From positions 1,736,001 through 1,800,000 of the forward strand of contig JABTUA010000001.1 of the NCBI GenBank assembly GCA_015075635.1: a stretch of DNA of 64,000 bases. The letters run 5' to 3'. The position numbers and the translations under genes were made by a program. Each line of letters starts with the position of its first letter. The first letter of the stretch is position 1. A model generated the notes under the pieces. The model worked only from the letters and a program-made list of their open reading frames with translations, was not told where the DNA came from and searched no databases. This document shows, piece by piece, positions 52,903 to 61,901 of this stretch. This DNA is from Polyangiaceae bacterium (lineage in GTDB: Bacteria > Myxococcota_A > Polyangia > Polyangiales > Polyangiaceae).

Positions 52903-53774
52903 GCGATCGAGCGGCGCGCGAGCGGGGACTAGGCCTCTTGCTCGGATTGCCTGCGCTCGTCGCGATGCTGTCGATGGTCGGCTACCCGCTGTTCGAGGCT
53001 GTCCGGCTGTCGCTCTACAACTACCGGATCACCGATCCCGGAGCGCGGAGCTTCGTCGGCCTCGACAACTACCGGGTCGTGCTCACCGACGCGCTGTTCT
53101 GGAGCGACATGACCACGACGCTCCTGCTCACCGTGAGCACGGTCGTGGTGGAGCTCGTGCTCGGCTTCGCGTTCGCCATGGTCATGCACCGCATCGTCAT
53201 CGGGCGGGGCCTCGTTCGCACGGCGCTGCTCGTTCCCTACGGCATCGTCACGGTCGTGTCCTCGTTCGCTTGGCGCTACGCTTTCGCGCTCGACTCGGGC
53301 TTCGTGAACGGTTGGCTCGGGCTCGCCGACTTCTCATGGTTCGGACGCCGCGAGTCGTCGCTCCTGGTGATTGCCGTGAGCGAGATCTGGAAGACGACCC
53401 CGTTCGTCTCGCTGCTGCTACTGGCGGGACTCGTTCAGGTACCGGAGGACCTGTACGACGCTGCCAAGGTCGACGGCGCGAGCGCCTGGCAACGTTTCGT
53501 CAAGGTGACGTTGCCGTGCACCAGGAACGCCTTACTGGTAGCGATCCTGTTCCGAACCCTCGACGCATTCCGCATCTTCGACAACGTGTTCGTGATGACG
53601 AGCGGCGCGCACGGCACCGAGAGCGTGTCGTTCTTGGCCTACAGGCAGATGATCGGGCGCACCGCGCTCGGGCTCGGCTCTGCAGTGGCCGTGGTCACTT
53701 TTCTGGCCGCGCTGCTCTTGGCCGGCTCCTTGTTGCTCGTCGGCAAGCCCGACCTCGATCAGGCGGAGCGATGA
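52899..53774 (+). CDS. ABC sugar transporter permease (SugA/MalF-like)
   Basis: A 291-residue membrane subunit with six helices. It begins GLGLLLGLPALVAMLSMVGYPLFEAVRLSLYNY. The cytoplasmic EAA loop that contacts the ATPase reads EDLYDAAKVDGASAWQRFVKVTLP, near residue 189-212. GTG start in a GTGA overlap with the binding-protein gene. It is the first of two permeases of a CUT1-type carbohydrate importer. Confidence 0.94.
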   Translation: MSDRAARERGLGLLLGLPALVAMLSMVGYPLFEAVRLSLYNYRITDPGARSFVGLDNYRVVLTDALFWSDMTTTLLLTVSTVVVELVLGFAFAMVMHRIVIGRGLVRTALLVPYGIVTVVSSFAWRYAFALDSGFVNGWLGLADFSWFGRRESSLLVIAVSEIWKTTPFVSLLLLAGLVQVPEDLYDAAKVDGASAWQRFVKVTLPCTRNALLVAILFRTLDAFRIFDNVFVMTSGAHGTESVSFLAYRQMIGRTALGLGSAVAVVTFLAALLLAGSLLLVGKPDLDQAER

Positions 53775-54598
53775 GCACGCGCTCCTCGCGCTTCGTCTGG
53801 ACCGCGGCCGGTTCTGCGGTCGCGGCTTGGGCGCTCTTCCCGGTGGCCTGGATCGTCTCTCTGTCACTCAAGGTGGGCGACGACGTCCACTCCGGCCGCT
53901 TCCTGCCGGCCGCCCCCAGCCTCGACAACTACCGCACGGTGTTCGCCACGGATCTGTTCGTGAGCGCCCTCCGGAACTCGGTCGTGGTCTCGCTCGGAGC
54001 GACGCTGCTCTCGGTGACGTTCGCGAGCCTCGCCGCCTACGCCATCGTGCGCTCGGAGCTCCCCGGCAAGCGCTTGCTGCTCGCGCTCTCGTTGTGTACG
54101 GCCATGTTCCCCGGCGTGTCTCTGATCGGTCCGCTGTTCGAGCTATGGCGCAGCGTCGGACTCTACGATACCTGGCTCGGCTTGATCCTGCCCTACACCT
54201 CGTTCACGCTGCCGCTCGGCATCTGGGCGCTCACGGCCTTCTTCCGCCAACTTCCCTGGGAGCTCGAGGAAGCGGCGCAGATCGACGGCGCCACGCGCTG
54301 GCAGGCGTTTCGCAAGGTGATGGTGCCGCTCGCCGCACCGGGTGTGCTCACCGCAGCGGTTCTCGTCTTCTTGTTCGCCTGGAACGACTTCTTGTTCGGC
54401 ATCTCGCTCACCTCGACGGAGCGCTCACGCCCAGTGCCGGCGGCGCTCGCGTTCTTCACCGGCGCATCGGAGTTCCAGCATCCGACCGCTGCGATCGCCG
54501 CCGCCGCGGTCCTGGTCACGCTGCCGGTGGTGGCGGTGGCTCTGGTATTTCAGCGCAGAATCACGGCCGGCCTCGGCGCGGGAGCCGTGAAGGGCTGA
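53771..54598 (+). CDS. ABC sugar transporter permease (SugB/MalG-like)
   Basis: A 275-residue membrane subunit with six helices, second permease of the importer. EAA loop: ELEEAAQIDGATRWQAFRKVMVP, near residue 162-184. The N-terminus has VAAWALFPVAWIVSLSLK, the MalG-type opening helix. ATG start in an ATGA overlap. The operon ends here: no ATPase gene follows in the 2 kb downstream, so the importer must use a shared ATPase of MsiK/SugC kind encoded elsewhere. Confidence 0.94.
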   Translation: MSTRSSRFVWTAAGSAVAAWALFPVAWIVSLSLKVGDDVHSGRFLPAAPSLDNYRTVFATDLFVSALRNSVVVSLGATLLSVTFASLAAYAIVRSELPGKRLLLALSLCTAMFPGVSLIGPLFELWRSVGLYDTWLGLILPYTSFTLPLGIWALTAFFRQLPWELEEAAQIDGATRWQAFRKVMVPLAAPGVLTAAVLVFLFAWNDFLFGISLTSTERSRPVPAALAFFTGASEFQHPTAAIAAAAVLVTLPVVAVALVFQRRITAGLGAGAVKG

Positions 54599-54644
54599 AC
54601 GTCGGCGCCGGCCATCGGCACGCCCCGAGAGGCATTGACGGCCC

Positions 54645-55745
54645 TCAAGCCACCCTCAACTCGCCCCGCAGCCGCGGCAGGGCACCGGGGTACTCCCGCT
54701 GCAGGAACGCGATCAGCTTCTCGCGGACCTCGCAGCGCAGGTTCCACTGGTCGGACGAGTTCCGCGCGGAGAACAGCGGTCGGACCAGCATCGCCCGCTC
54801 GCTCGCGTCCGTGACCTGGACGCTCCACACCTTGCCGTCCCAGAGCTCCGACTCCGCCAGGATGCGCTCGAGCTCCTGGCGGATCGCCGCCACCGGCACC
54901 GAGTAGTCGCAGTACAGGTTCACCGTGCCGAGGACCTCCGCGCTGGTGCGCGTCCAGTTCTGGAACGGCCGATCGATGAAGTAATTGACCGGCACGATCA
55001 GGCGCCTGAGATCCCAGATCCTGACCACGACGTAGGTCAGGTGGATCTCTTCGATGCGACCCCATTCGCCCTCGACGATCACGACGTCGTCGATGCGAAT
55101 GGGCTGGCTGAGCGCGATCTGAATTCCAGCCAAGAGCGTGGCCAGGCTCCGCTGCGCCGCGAAGCCCAGCACGAGACCAGCCACCCCTGCAGACGCCAAG
55201 AGGCCGGTCCCGACCTGCCGCACGGCCTCGAAGGTCATCAGGACGAAGCCCAGCGTGAGCACCACCACCACGAACACGGCGACGTTCCGGAACCCGCGCA
55301 CCTGGGTCTGTATCGCTCGCGCCTTCAGGTTGTCGTCGGCCGTGGAGTCGAAGCGCCTGCATGCCGCGTCCTCGACGACCTTCACGACCTTGACGAGCAG
55401 CCAGCCCACTCCGGCGATGATGGCCACGAGCAGCGCGTGCTGAAGGCGGTCCTCCCATTGCTTCGACAGCCCGAGCAGTGGCATCACGAGCTCGAGCGCG
55501 ACCAAGGGCAAGAGCCAACGCACGGGCCGAGGCAAATGCGTGGACATGGCGTCGTCCACCGTCGTCTCCGTGCGAGCCGCCCAGCGGCCGATGGCGCGCA
55601 GCGCCAGCGCGGCGGTCACGCGACCGGCGACCAGCGCGACCAGAACGATGCCGAGCGCCCACGCTGCGTCCTTCCACTGCGTGCCCTCGAGGCCCTGGCT
55701 CAACTCCCGAAGCGGGCCAGGGAGTCCGACTGAAAGCTCGTGCAT
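54645..55745 (-). CDS. MscS-family mechanosensitive channel
   Basis: A 366-residue channel with four hydrophobic helices in the first 200 residues; the pore-lining last helix reads GLLASAGVAGLVLGFAAQRSLATLLAGIQIALSQP, the classic MscS TM3 with Gly/Ala packing. The beta domain follows with DDVVIVEGEWGRIEEIHLTYVVVRIWDLRRLIVPVNYFI. It opens under membrane tension on hypo-osmotic shock. The ATG at 55745 follows a near-ideal AAAGGAGGTGA ribosome-binding site, unusually strong for this window. It is convergent with the sugar ABC operon and divergent from the GH94-like gene with 99 bases between. Confidence 0.94.
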   Translation of the reverse strand: MHELSVGLPGPLRELSQGLEGTQWKDAAWALGIVLVALVAGRVTAALALRAIGRWAARTETTVDDAMSTHLPRPVRWLLPLVALELVMPLLGLSKQWEDRLQHALLVAIIAGVGWLLVKVVKVVEDAACRRFDSTADDNLKARAIQTQVRGFRNVAVFVVVVLTLGFVLMTFEAVRQVGTGLLASAGVAGLVLGFAAQRSLATLLAGIQIALSQPIRIDDVVIVEGEWGRIEEIHLTYVVVRIWDLRRLIVPVNYFIDRPFQNWTRTSAEVLGTVNLYCDYSVPVAAIRQELERILAESELWDGKVWSVQVTDASERAMLVRPLFSARNSSDQWNLRCEVREKLIAFLQREYPGALPRLRGELRVA

Positions 55746-55844
55746 GCTCACCTCCTTTCGAGAGACTGCGTACGGTCACCGGCTGGACGTGTAAACCCCT
55801 CGGGCGACTTCCATTCCGCGGACGGTGAGGGATAAAACCCTTCG

Positions 55845-58800
55845 ATGCCGACCGCCCGGAGCTACGTCGACCCGACCACGTCGTTTTTCACGGTCCACGG
55901 CTACGCCGCCGCGCCCCCGTTTTCGAGCTTCTTGCCGGGAATAGCCGGGAAGTGGGGCATCCCGCTCTGGTGCTTCTACGTCAACCGCGGCCAGGCGGTG
56001 TGCTCGTTCGGCGTGCGCGACAAAGATCACCAGATTCTGGAGTTCCAATCGTTCAACCAGGCCTGCATGCGCATCGATCGGGAAGGATTCCGCACCTTCC
56101 TGCGCCTGGACGGGGATGAGGTGTACGAGCCGTTCCGCAAGAGCGACGACCCGCGCGTCGAGCAGACGATGCTGATCGCGCCCGCGGAGCTGACGCTACG
56201 GGAGCGGAACCCGGTCGTCGGCATCGAGACCGAGGTGACGTACTTCGGTCTGCCGAACCTGCGCGTCGCGGGCCTGGTTCGCAGCGTCCGAATCAAGAAC
56301 CTCAAGCGCAAGCGGCGGCGGGTGGAGTGGCTCGACGGCCTGCCCCGCATTCTGCCTCACGGCCTCGACCAGCAGCGCATCAAGGGCATTCCGCGCCACG
56401 TCGAAGGCATGATGGGCGTGTTCGAGAAGAGCGGCGTCGCGGTCTACCGTCTCAAGCAGAGCGCGGACGACAGCGAGCGCGTGGGCATGCTCGAGGGCGG
56501 ACACTACTTCCTGCGCATCGGCCGCGGGGACGTCCAGGGCCTCATCGTCGATCCGGAGGCGGTGTTCGGCGAAGCCTTCAGCTACGACGTGCCGCGCCGC
56601 TTCTCGGCCGGCGGTCTGCGCGCGGTCTTGCAGGCAGCGCAGTGCTGGGAGAACAAGACCCCGGCGGCGCTCTCTGGACAGACCGCCACGCTCGAGCCCG
56701 GAGCGCACACCGAGCTCGCCACCATCTTCGGCTACGCCGAGCGAGACCGGGATCTCGAGGCGCTCGTCGCCAAGACGCGGCGCCCGGGCTTTCTGGACGA
56801 GAAGCGCCAGGAGAACGAGCGGACCGTCGAGGAGATCGCGGATCTCGCCTTCACTGCGTCCGCTTCTCGGGAGCTCGACGCCTACTCGCGCCAGGACTTC
56901 CTGGACAACGTCCTCCGGGGCGGCATGCCGCTCACCCTCCAATGCCGCGACGGCAAGAGCGCGGTGTACCTCTACTCCCGCCAGAACGGCGACCTGGAGC
57001 GCGACTACCATCACTTCGTGCTGGAACCGACCTACCTGTCGCAAGGCACGGGGCACTACCGCAGCGTGCTGCAGAACCGCCGGACCGACGCCTGGTTCTT
57101 TCCGGAGACCGAGGACGCGAACCTCCGCAGCTTCATGGGCCTGATCCAGCTCGACGGCTACAACCCGCTGGAGGTGCTCGGCGTCTCGTATCACGTCGCC
57201 GATCGCGCGCAGGCCGAGGCCTGGGCCGAGCGCCGCATCGCTCCGCGCGAGCGCGGCTCACTGCTCGAGTGGATGGCGGCGGGGTTCACGCCGGGCGCGC
57301 TGGTGATGCGGCTGGAGGACCTCGGCTTCGACGCGGAACGCCGCCTGGGCGCGCTCGAGGAGGTCCTGCTCTTCTGCGAGGAAGACGAGCTCGGCGCTCT
57401 CCACGAAGGCTTCTGGGTCGATCACTGGCACTACAACTTCGACCTGCTCGAGGTGCTCTTGATGGTCCACCCCGACAAGCTGGACGAATTCCTGCTCGGT
57501 CGGCCCCGCTACGGTTACTTCGACAACCCCGACGTGGTGGTGACCCGGAGCGAGAATGCCTGCGACGTGGGCGGGAAGATCCGCGCCTACGGGGCGGTGG
57601 TGCGGAGCCCGGACAAGCTGGCGCGCCTCAGGCAGCGGAGCGACCGTCGCCACGCGATGCGCAGCGACCACGGCGCGGGGGAGATCTACCGCACCACGCT
57701 CCTGGTCAAGCTCCTGACGATCGTCGTCAATCGGCTGGCGACGCTGGACGCGGAAGGCACGGGCGTCGAAATGGAAGCCGGCAAGCCCGGCTGGAACGAC
57801 TCGATGAACGGCTTGCCCGGGTTGTTCGGGTCCGGCCTGAGCGAGGCCCTGGAGCTCGGGCGTGCGATCGAGATGCTGGAGGGCTGCCTCGGCCGCCTGA
57901 AGGGCGCGAGCACCCGCGGCGTCCTCGTCTACGAGGAGCTGGCGGAGCTGATGCGGGCACTCGAGCCGGAGATGAAGCGCGCCGCCAGCACGCGCTCACC
58001 GCGGGCGAGCCTGACGTACTGGTCCCGGTCGAGCTCGCTCAAGGAGGCGTACCGTGAACAGACCCGCTTCGGGGTCTCGGGTCGCGAGGTGCGGGTTCCG
58101 CTCCGGGAAATCGCGGCGTTCCTGCGCGCCGGCCAGGCGCTCTTGGAGCGGAGCTTCAGCGGCAAGAACCGCCAGAAAGTGCTCTCGAAGAGCGGCGTGC
58201 CCCACACCTACTTCGTCAACGACGTGACCGACTACGAGCCGACGGGCGAAAAGAGCCCGCTGGGGCACCCCACGGTCGAGCCGCTCGCCTTCCAGCAGCG
58301 GCCCACCAAGCTGTTCCTGGAGGGGTCGGTCCACTGGATGAAGCACCGGCGCGCCGAGGCCAAGGCCGTGTACGACGCGGTCGCGGCTTCGCCGCTCTTC
58401 GATCGCAAGCTGAAGATGTACAAGAGCTGCGAGAACATGCGGGGCGAGTCGCCGGAGCTCGGTCGCGCGGTCGGCGCCTACCCCCGCGGCTGGATCGAGA
58501 ACGAGTCGATCTACCTGCACATGGAGTACAAGTACCTGCTGGAGGTCCTGCGGGCGGGCCTGTGCGCAGAGTTCTGGCACGACGCCAAACGAGCGCTCAT
58601 CCCGTTCATGGATCCGGCCGTCTACGGCAGGAGCACGCTCGAGGGCGCCTCCTTCATCGTCTCCAGCGCGTACGTCGACCCGGCGCTGCACGGCCGAGCG
58701 TTCCAGCCGCGCCTGTCCGGCATCACCTGCGAGTACCTGCACATGTGGATCCTCGCGGTCGCGGGCGAGCACCCGCTTCGGCTCGACCGGCAGGGCAAGC

Positions 58801-59129
58801 TCGAGCTGGCGCTCGAGCCACGACTACCCGGCTGGCTGTTCACCGTCGAGGAGACCCAGCGCCCCTATTTCGATCCGCGCGACGGCTGGACCCAGCTCCG
58901 CGTGCCGGCCAACGCCTTCGCCTACAAGTTGTTCGGGCACACGTTGGTCGTCTACGACAACGCGAGCCGCAAGGACACCTTCGGCCGCGGGGCGGCCCGC
59001 CCGCGCTCCTACCAGCTCGCGTACCGCAGCGGTCGCACGGCGCGGGTCGCCGCGGCGACGCTTCCTGCCGCCCACGCCCGCGCGGTGCGCGGCGGGGACG
59101 TCTCGCGCATCGACGTCGTGTTGCGCTGA
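55845..59129 (+). CDS. Large GH94-like glycoside phosphorylase-family protein
   Basis: A 1094-residue protein related to cellobiose phosphorylases and the C-terminal parts of cyclic-beta-glucan synthases (COG3459). The N-terminal half (about 1-330) is the beta-sandwich domain and the C-terminal half an alpha/alpha toroid. The acid candidate is Asp 652 in AGKPGWNDSMNGLPGLFGSG, which matches the WND motif of GH94. Other toroid motifs are FVLEPTYLSQGTGHYRSV and HWHYNFDLLEVLL. No signal peptide, so cytosolic. Such enzymes use phosphate to split an oligosaccharide, which would suit sugars from the nearby ABC importer, but the genes are on separate transcripts and the link is inferred. Confidence 0.85.
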   Translation: MPTARSYVDPTTSFFTVHGYAAAPPFSSFLPGIAGKWGIPLWCFYVNRGQAVCSFGVRDKDHQILEFQSFNQACMRIDREGFRTFLRLDGDEVYEPFRKSDDPRVEQTMLIAPAELTLRERNPVVGIETEVTYFGLPNLRVAGLVRSVRIKNLKRKRRRVEWLDGLPRILPHGLDQQRIKGIPRHVEGMMGVFEKSGVAVYRLKQSADDSERVGMLEGGHYFLRIGRGDVQGLIVDPEAVFGEAFSYDVPRRFSAGGLRAVLQAAQCWENKTPAALSGQTATLEPGAHTELATIFGYAERDRDLEALVAKTRRPGFLDEKRQENERTVEEIADLAFTASASRELDAYSRQDFLDNVLRGGMPLTLQCRDGKSAVYLYSRQNGDLERDYHHFVLEPTYLSQGTGHYRSVLQNRRTDAWFFPETEDANLRSFMGLIQLDGYNPLEVLGVSYHVADRAQAEAWAERRIAPRERGSLLEWMAAGFTPGALVMRLEDLGFDAERRLGALEEVLLFCEEDELGALHEGFWVDHWHYNFDLLEVLLMVHPDKLDEFLLGRPRYGYFDNPDVVVTRSENACDVGGKIRAYGAVVRSPDKLARLRQRSDRRHAMRSDHGAGEIYRTTLLVKLLTIVVNRLATLDAEGTGVEMEAGKPGWNDSMNGLPGLFGSGLSEALELGRAIEMLEGCLGRLKGASTRGVLVYEELAELMRALEPEMKRAASTRSPRASLTYWSRSSSLKEAYREQTRFGVSGREVRVPLREIAAFLRAGQALLERSFSGKNRQKVLSKSGVPHTYFVNDVTDYEPTGEKSPLGHPTVEPLAFQQRPTKLFLEGSVHWMKHRRAEAKAVYDAVAASPLFDRKLKMYKSCENMRGESPELGRAVGAYPRGWIENESIYLHMEYKYLLEVLRAGLCAEFWHDAKRALIPFMDPAVYGRSTLEGASFIVSSAYVDPALHGRAFQPRLSGITCEYLHMWILAVAGEHPLRLDRQGKLELALEPRLPGWLFTVEETQRPYFDPRDGWTQLRVPANAFAYKLFGHTLVVYDNASRKDTFGRGAARPRSYQLAYRSGRTARVAAATLPAAHARAVRGGDVSRIDVVLR

Positions 59130-59134
59130 ATTCG

Positions 59135-59257
59135 GTCCTCGAGCACCACCACGATCGGTGAGCTCGCTGCCGCTTGGGCGAGCTCCGCCCCGACGTCGCG
59201 AAAAAGGGCGAAGCGTGCAAGGGCGGGATCCGCGGTTGCGACGCTGCCGGCGTCGGG
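59135..59257 (-). pseudogene. Relic of an AAA-type ATPase regulator
   Basis: Minus-strand frame with ADPALARFALFRDVGAELAQAAASSPIVVVLED, the stretch leading to the Walker B motif of AAA_16/STAND ATPases such as the PknK and adenylate-cyclase-type regulators; a normal continuation would be LHWAD. It breaks off after ED, six bases from the stop codon of the GH94-like gene. Upstream it cannot be followed beyond about 59257. About 40 codons survive, so this is a gene fragment. Confidence 0.6.
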
Positions 59258-59403
59258 GAACTGGACGGCGAGCGCCCCGATTCCGAAGTTCACCGCATGC
59301 GAGGGTGGGTTGAACACGCTGCGTGCCCCGTCAAGGCACGTAAGAGTGGTCGTGAAGTGCGCACGCGCGTTCGCGCTCATCCGCGGGCGGCTCCACGGCC
59401 GAG

Positions 59404-59721
59404 CTACTCGTCGCTGCCTTCGCTCGGCTCCTCTAGGTGCAACTCTGGAAGCATCGCGCCGTGGAGAACGCGGACGATCAAGACCTCTCCGCCGTCCGAG
59501 ACTCGATAGAAGACGGCGTGCTTCCCCTCCAGCGCCCGAAAGTACGTGGGCATGTCCGGGCTGGGGCGCCGTAGCTCCGGGAAATCGACGAGGCGCTGAA
59601 AGCCCTCGTAGAGCTGAGTGACGTAGCGCTCCGCTTGCGGCTCGCCCCACCGGTCCGCGGTGAAGTGGGCTATCTCGACCAAGTCAGTGCGAGCTCTACG
59701 GAGCAAGCGGAATCCCGGCAT
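59404..59721 (-). CDS. ParE/RelE-family toxin
   Basis: A 105-residue toxin of the ParE/RelE superfamily. The pattern is FRLLRRARTDLVEIAHFTADRWGEPQAERYVTQLYEGFQRLVDFPELRRP, then FRALEGKHAVFYRVSDGGEVLIVRVLHGAMLP. The FYRV strand and the final VLIVRVLHG strand are the family core. ParE members poison gyrase; RelE members cleave mRNA at the ribosome, and this sequence is closer to ParE. Its ATG lies three bases after the antitoxin stop. Confidence 0.9.
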   Translation of the reverse strand: MPGFRLLRRARTDLVEIAHFTADRWGEPQAERYVTQLYEGFQRLVDFPELRRPSPDMPTYFRALEGKHAVFYRVSDGGEVLIVRVLHGAMLPELHLEEPSEGSDE

Positions 59722-59724
59722 GCC

Positions 59725-59985
59725 TCAGGGAGCGCGACCCGCGCGGAATTCGGCGAGGATGCCCGCGAGGCTCGACTCGTCTGCAATACCGCTCTGCTCA
59801 CCCTCCTCGAGCGCGGCGCGCAAAGCAGCGAGCTTGTCCTCCTTCCGCCGTTCCATGCGGGCAACGGCTTCCACCCCCGCGCGCACGACTTCTTCCACGC
59901 TAGCGTAGTTGCCCGCCGCCACTTGCGCCTCGGCAATACGTGCGATGTCCTCGGGCAGGTCAGCGGCTTGGATCGGGCGTGCCAT
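59725..59985 (-). CDS. ParD-like antitoxin
   Basis: An 86-residue protein, first gene of the toxin-antitoxin pair. The segment ARIAEAQVAAGNYASVEEVVRAGVEAVARMERRKEDKLAALRAALEEGEQSG is the ribbon-helix-helix core and helical tail of ParD/CC2985-type antitoxins. The ATG at 59985 is chosen because the MARPIQAADLPED opening fits the family length. It should repress its own promoter, which must lie in the 98 bases between it and the divergent relic gene at 60084. Confidence 0.87.
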   Translation of the reverse strand: MARPIQAADLPEDIARIAEAQVAAGNYASVEEVVRAGVEAVARMERRKEDKLAALRAALEEGEQSGIADESSLAGILAEFRAGRAP

Positions 59986-60083
59986 GGCGGCGACTCGTTC
60001 TCGTGATTCTGTCACCTCCGGGCGGCTCCGACAACTCGTCGCTTCGCGGACCCAAGGTCGGCGTGTCGCCAGACACCCAAGTG

Positions 60084-60499
60084 ATATGCGGCTCAGACCC
60101 CTCGTCGCAGGTGTAATCACGTTCGCCGCCTCGGCTTGCGCGGACGGTGCTCCTCCGCGCATGGTCCAGCCCACACCGGCAGACCCGACTGGGAACGATG
60201 TTCGTTTCCGCGGCGCATTGATCGGCGTTGGCGCTGCAGGAACTCCGCGGAACCAGCCCAACATTGGTCGAATCCGTCGCGATCATGGCGCCGCGCTTCC
60301 GCGCGATCGTTTCCAAGTTGACGGACGAGTGCCTGTGTGGTGGCAGGACTCGAGCCCGGCCGGCGGTAGCTGGAAGTGCGCTGCACGCGGCGGCGGAATA
60401 GCTCCTGAAGACCAACTCTCACGCAGATGGTACTCGCCGATGCAACGCGGGGACCACAAGATGGCCACCGGCTTCCGCTGCTGCAAAGACTTACCCTGA
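60084..60499 (+). pseudogene. Short lipoprotein carrying only the C-terminus of an FGE-type domain
   Basis: A 138-residue ORF. It begins with a good lipoprotein signal (MRLRPLVAGVITFAASAC, Cys 18) and ends SRRWYSPMQRGDHKMATGFRCCKDLP, the conserved terminus of FGE-sulfatase domains (compare GPETGFRCC at the end of the intact protein at 14446-15288). The 150 or more residues normally between signal and terminus are missing, and residues 60-105 have no recognisable pattern. The most likely history is an internal deletion or frameshifts. Whether it is still expressed is unknown. Its stop overlaps mutY at the 3' ends. Confidence 0.65.
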
Positions 60500-61561
60500 C
60501 GGCGCTGTCGTGAGCACCCCCGCGATGCGCCGGTGCGCCGCGGGCATCGCCAGCTCGCCGAGCTCCGCGGGTCGCACCCAGGCGAGCTCGCCGCCGCGCG
60601 GGCGCTTCGAGAGCGCACAGCGGTACACGTCCAGCGTGATGCGGTAGCGCGTCACGGAGTGCTTCACGCGCTCGAGCCGCTCGCCGACTCGCACCGGGAC
60701 TCCGAGCACCCGGCCGAGCGCGCGCTCCGCGCTCTCACCGGAGCCGAGCTCCGCGCTCGGGAACTGCCAGAGACCCGCCCAGCGTGGGGCATCGGCAGGG
60801 AGCCGAGTGACCAGCCAGCGGCCGCGCACCTCGACGACGGCGGCGGCCATCGCTATCGCGGTCGGTTTGGGTCGGCGGGGCAGCTCCGGCAGCTCGAGCT
60901 GTCTGCCCGTCGCGCGCGCGACGCAGGGCTTCCGCCAGGGACAGCGCTCGCAGCTCGGCGCCTTCGGCGTGCAGAGCGTGGCCCCGAGCTCCATCAAAGC
61001 CTGGTTCAGGTCGCCCGGGCGCCGCTCGGGCAGGAGCTCCAGCGCCAGCTGCCACAAGCGGGATCTTTGCGGGTTCTTCTTGGGATCTCCCCCCAGACCG
61101 AAGACCCGGCACAGCACCCGCTCGACGTTGCCGTCCACGAGCGCGGCGCGCTCTCCGTGGGCGATGCTGGCGATGGCGCCGGCCGTGTACGGGCCAACAC
61201 CAGGCAGCGCCCGCAGCGCCTCGACGCTCGCCGGTACCGCGCCCGCGTGGCGATCGAGCACGGCCTGCGCGCCCGCGCGCAAGCTCCTGGCCCGCGAGTA
61301 GTAGCCGAGCCCCTGCCAGGCGTGGAGCACGTCGTGCTCGTCGGCCCGCGCGAGCGCCGCGACGTTCGGGAAGCGGCGCATCCAGCGCTCGAAGTAGGGG
61401 ATCACGGTGGCGACCTGGGTCTGCTGGAGCATCACCTCGCTGACCCAGATGGCGTACGGGTCGCGCGTGCGCCGCCAGGGCAGGTCGCGCGCGTGCTCCG
61501 CGTACCACTCGAGCAGCGCTTCAGCGGATGGCTTCGACGTTGTCTTCCCAGTTCTGGCCAT
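60491..61561 (-). CDS. mutY: A/G-specific adenine DNA glycosylase MutY
   Basis: Removes adenine mispaired with 8-oxoguanine. 356 residues. The helix-hairpin-helix has ALPGVGPYTAGAIASIAHGERAALVDGNVERVLCR, with the catalytic Asp in VDGNV. WVSEVMLQQTQVATVIPYF near 40 is the family signature. The [4Fe-4S] loop is C-x6-C-x2-C-x5-C (LCTPKAPSCERCPWRKPC). The C-terminal NUDIX-like domain, which recognises 8-oxoG, starts near TAIAMAAAVVEVRGRWLV. The ATG at 61561 lies inside the 3' end of the GFA gene (41-base overlap). Confidence 0.96.
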   Translation of the reverse strand: MARTGKTTSKPSAEALLEWYAEHARDLPWRRTRDPYAIWVSEVMLQQTQVATVIPYFERWMRRFPNVAALARADEHDVLHAWQGLGYYSRARSLRAGAQAVLDRHAGAVPASVEALRALPGVGPYTAGAIASIAHGERAALVDGNVERVLCRVFGLGGDPKKNPQRSRLWQLALELLPERRPGDLNQALMELGATLCTPKAPSCERCPWRKPCVARATGRQLELPELPRRPKPTAIAMAAAVVEVRGRWLVTRLPADAPRWAGLWQFPSAELGSGESAERALGRVLGVPVRVGERLERVKHSVTRYRITLDVYRCALSKRPRGGELAWVRPAELGELAMPAAHRRIAGVLTTAPSG

Positions 61562-61901
61562 CGAAGGGCTCTCGCGCGAAGCGGGCGCAAGCGTCGCCGT
61601 CCAGGCAGCGCGCGTTGACGTCGATCTGATCGGGGTGCGAGCGCGGCGTGTAGAAGGGGAACACGCCGCAGGTCTTGCAGAAGCGGTGGCAGGCCACGCC
61701 GGTGTTGAAGCGGTACTCGGCGAGGGCGTCACTGCCGCGCTCGAGCTCGAAGTCTTCCGGCGGCACGATCAGGTGCAGGAAGCCCTTCCTCGTGCAGATC
61801 GAGCAGTTGCAGTCGATGGCGACCCAGCGGCGGATCCGCACCCGGAAGCGCACCGCCCCGCAATGGCAGCCCCCGGGGTGCCAGCCGGCTTCTGCGTTCA
61901 C
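61521..61901 (-). CDS. GFA-family zinc protein
   Basis: A 126-residue protein of the glutathione-dependent formaldehyde-activating enzyme (GFA/CENP-V) family. Zinc ligands: GGCHCGAVRF, DCNCSICTRKG and FCKTCGVFPFYTPRSHP. GFA proteins accelerate the adduct of formaldehyde with glutathione, but most members have other unknown roles. GTG start in a GTGA overlap with the upstream MBL gene, and a long overlap with the mutY start, so all three are on one transcript. Confidence 0.92.
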   Translation of the reverse strand: MNAEAGWHPGGCHCGAVRFRVRIRRWVAIDCNCSICTRKGFLHLIVPPEDFELERGSDALAEYRFNTGVACHRFCKTCGVFPFYTPRSHPDQIDVNARCLDGDACARFAREPFDGQNWEDNVEAIR

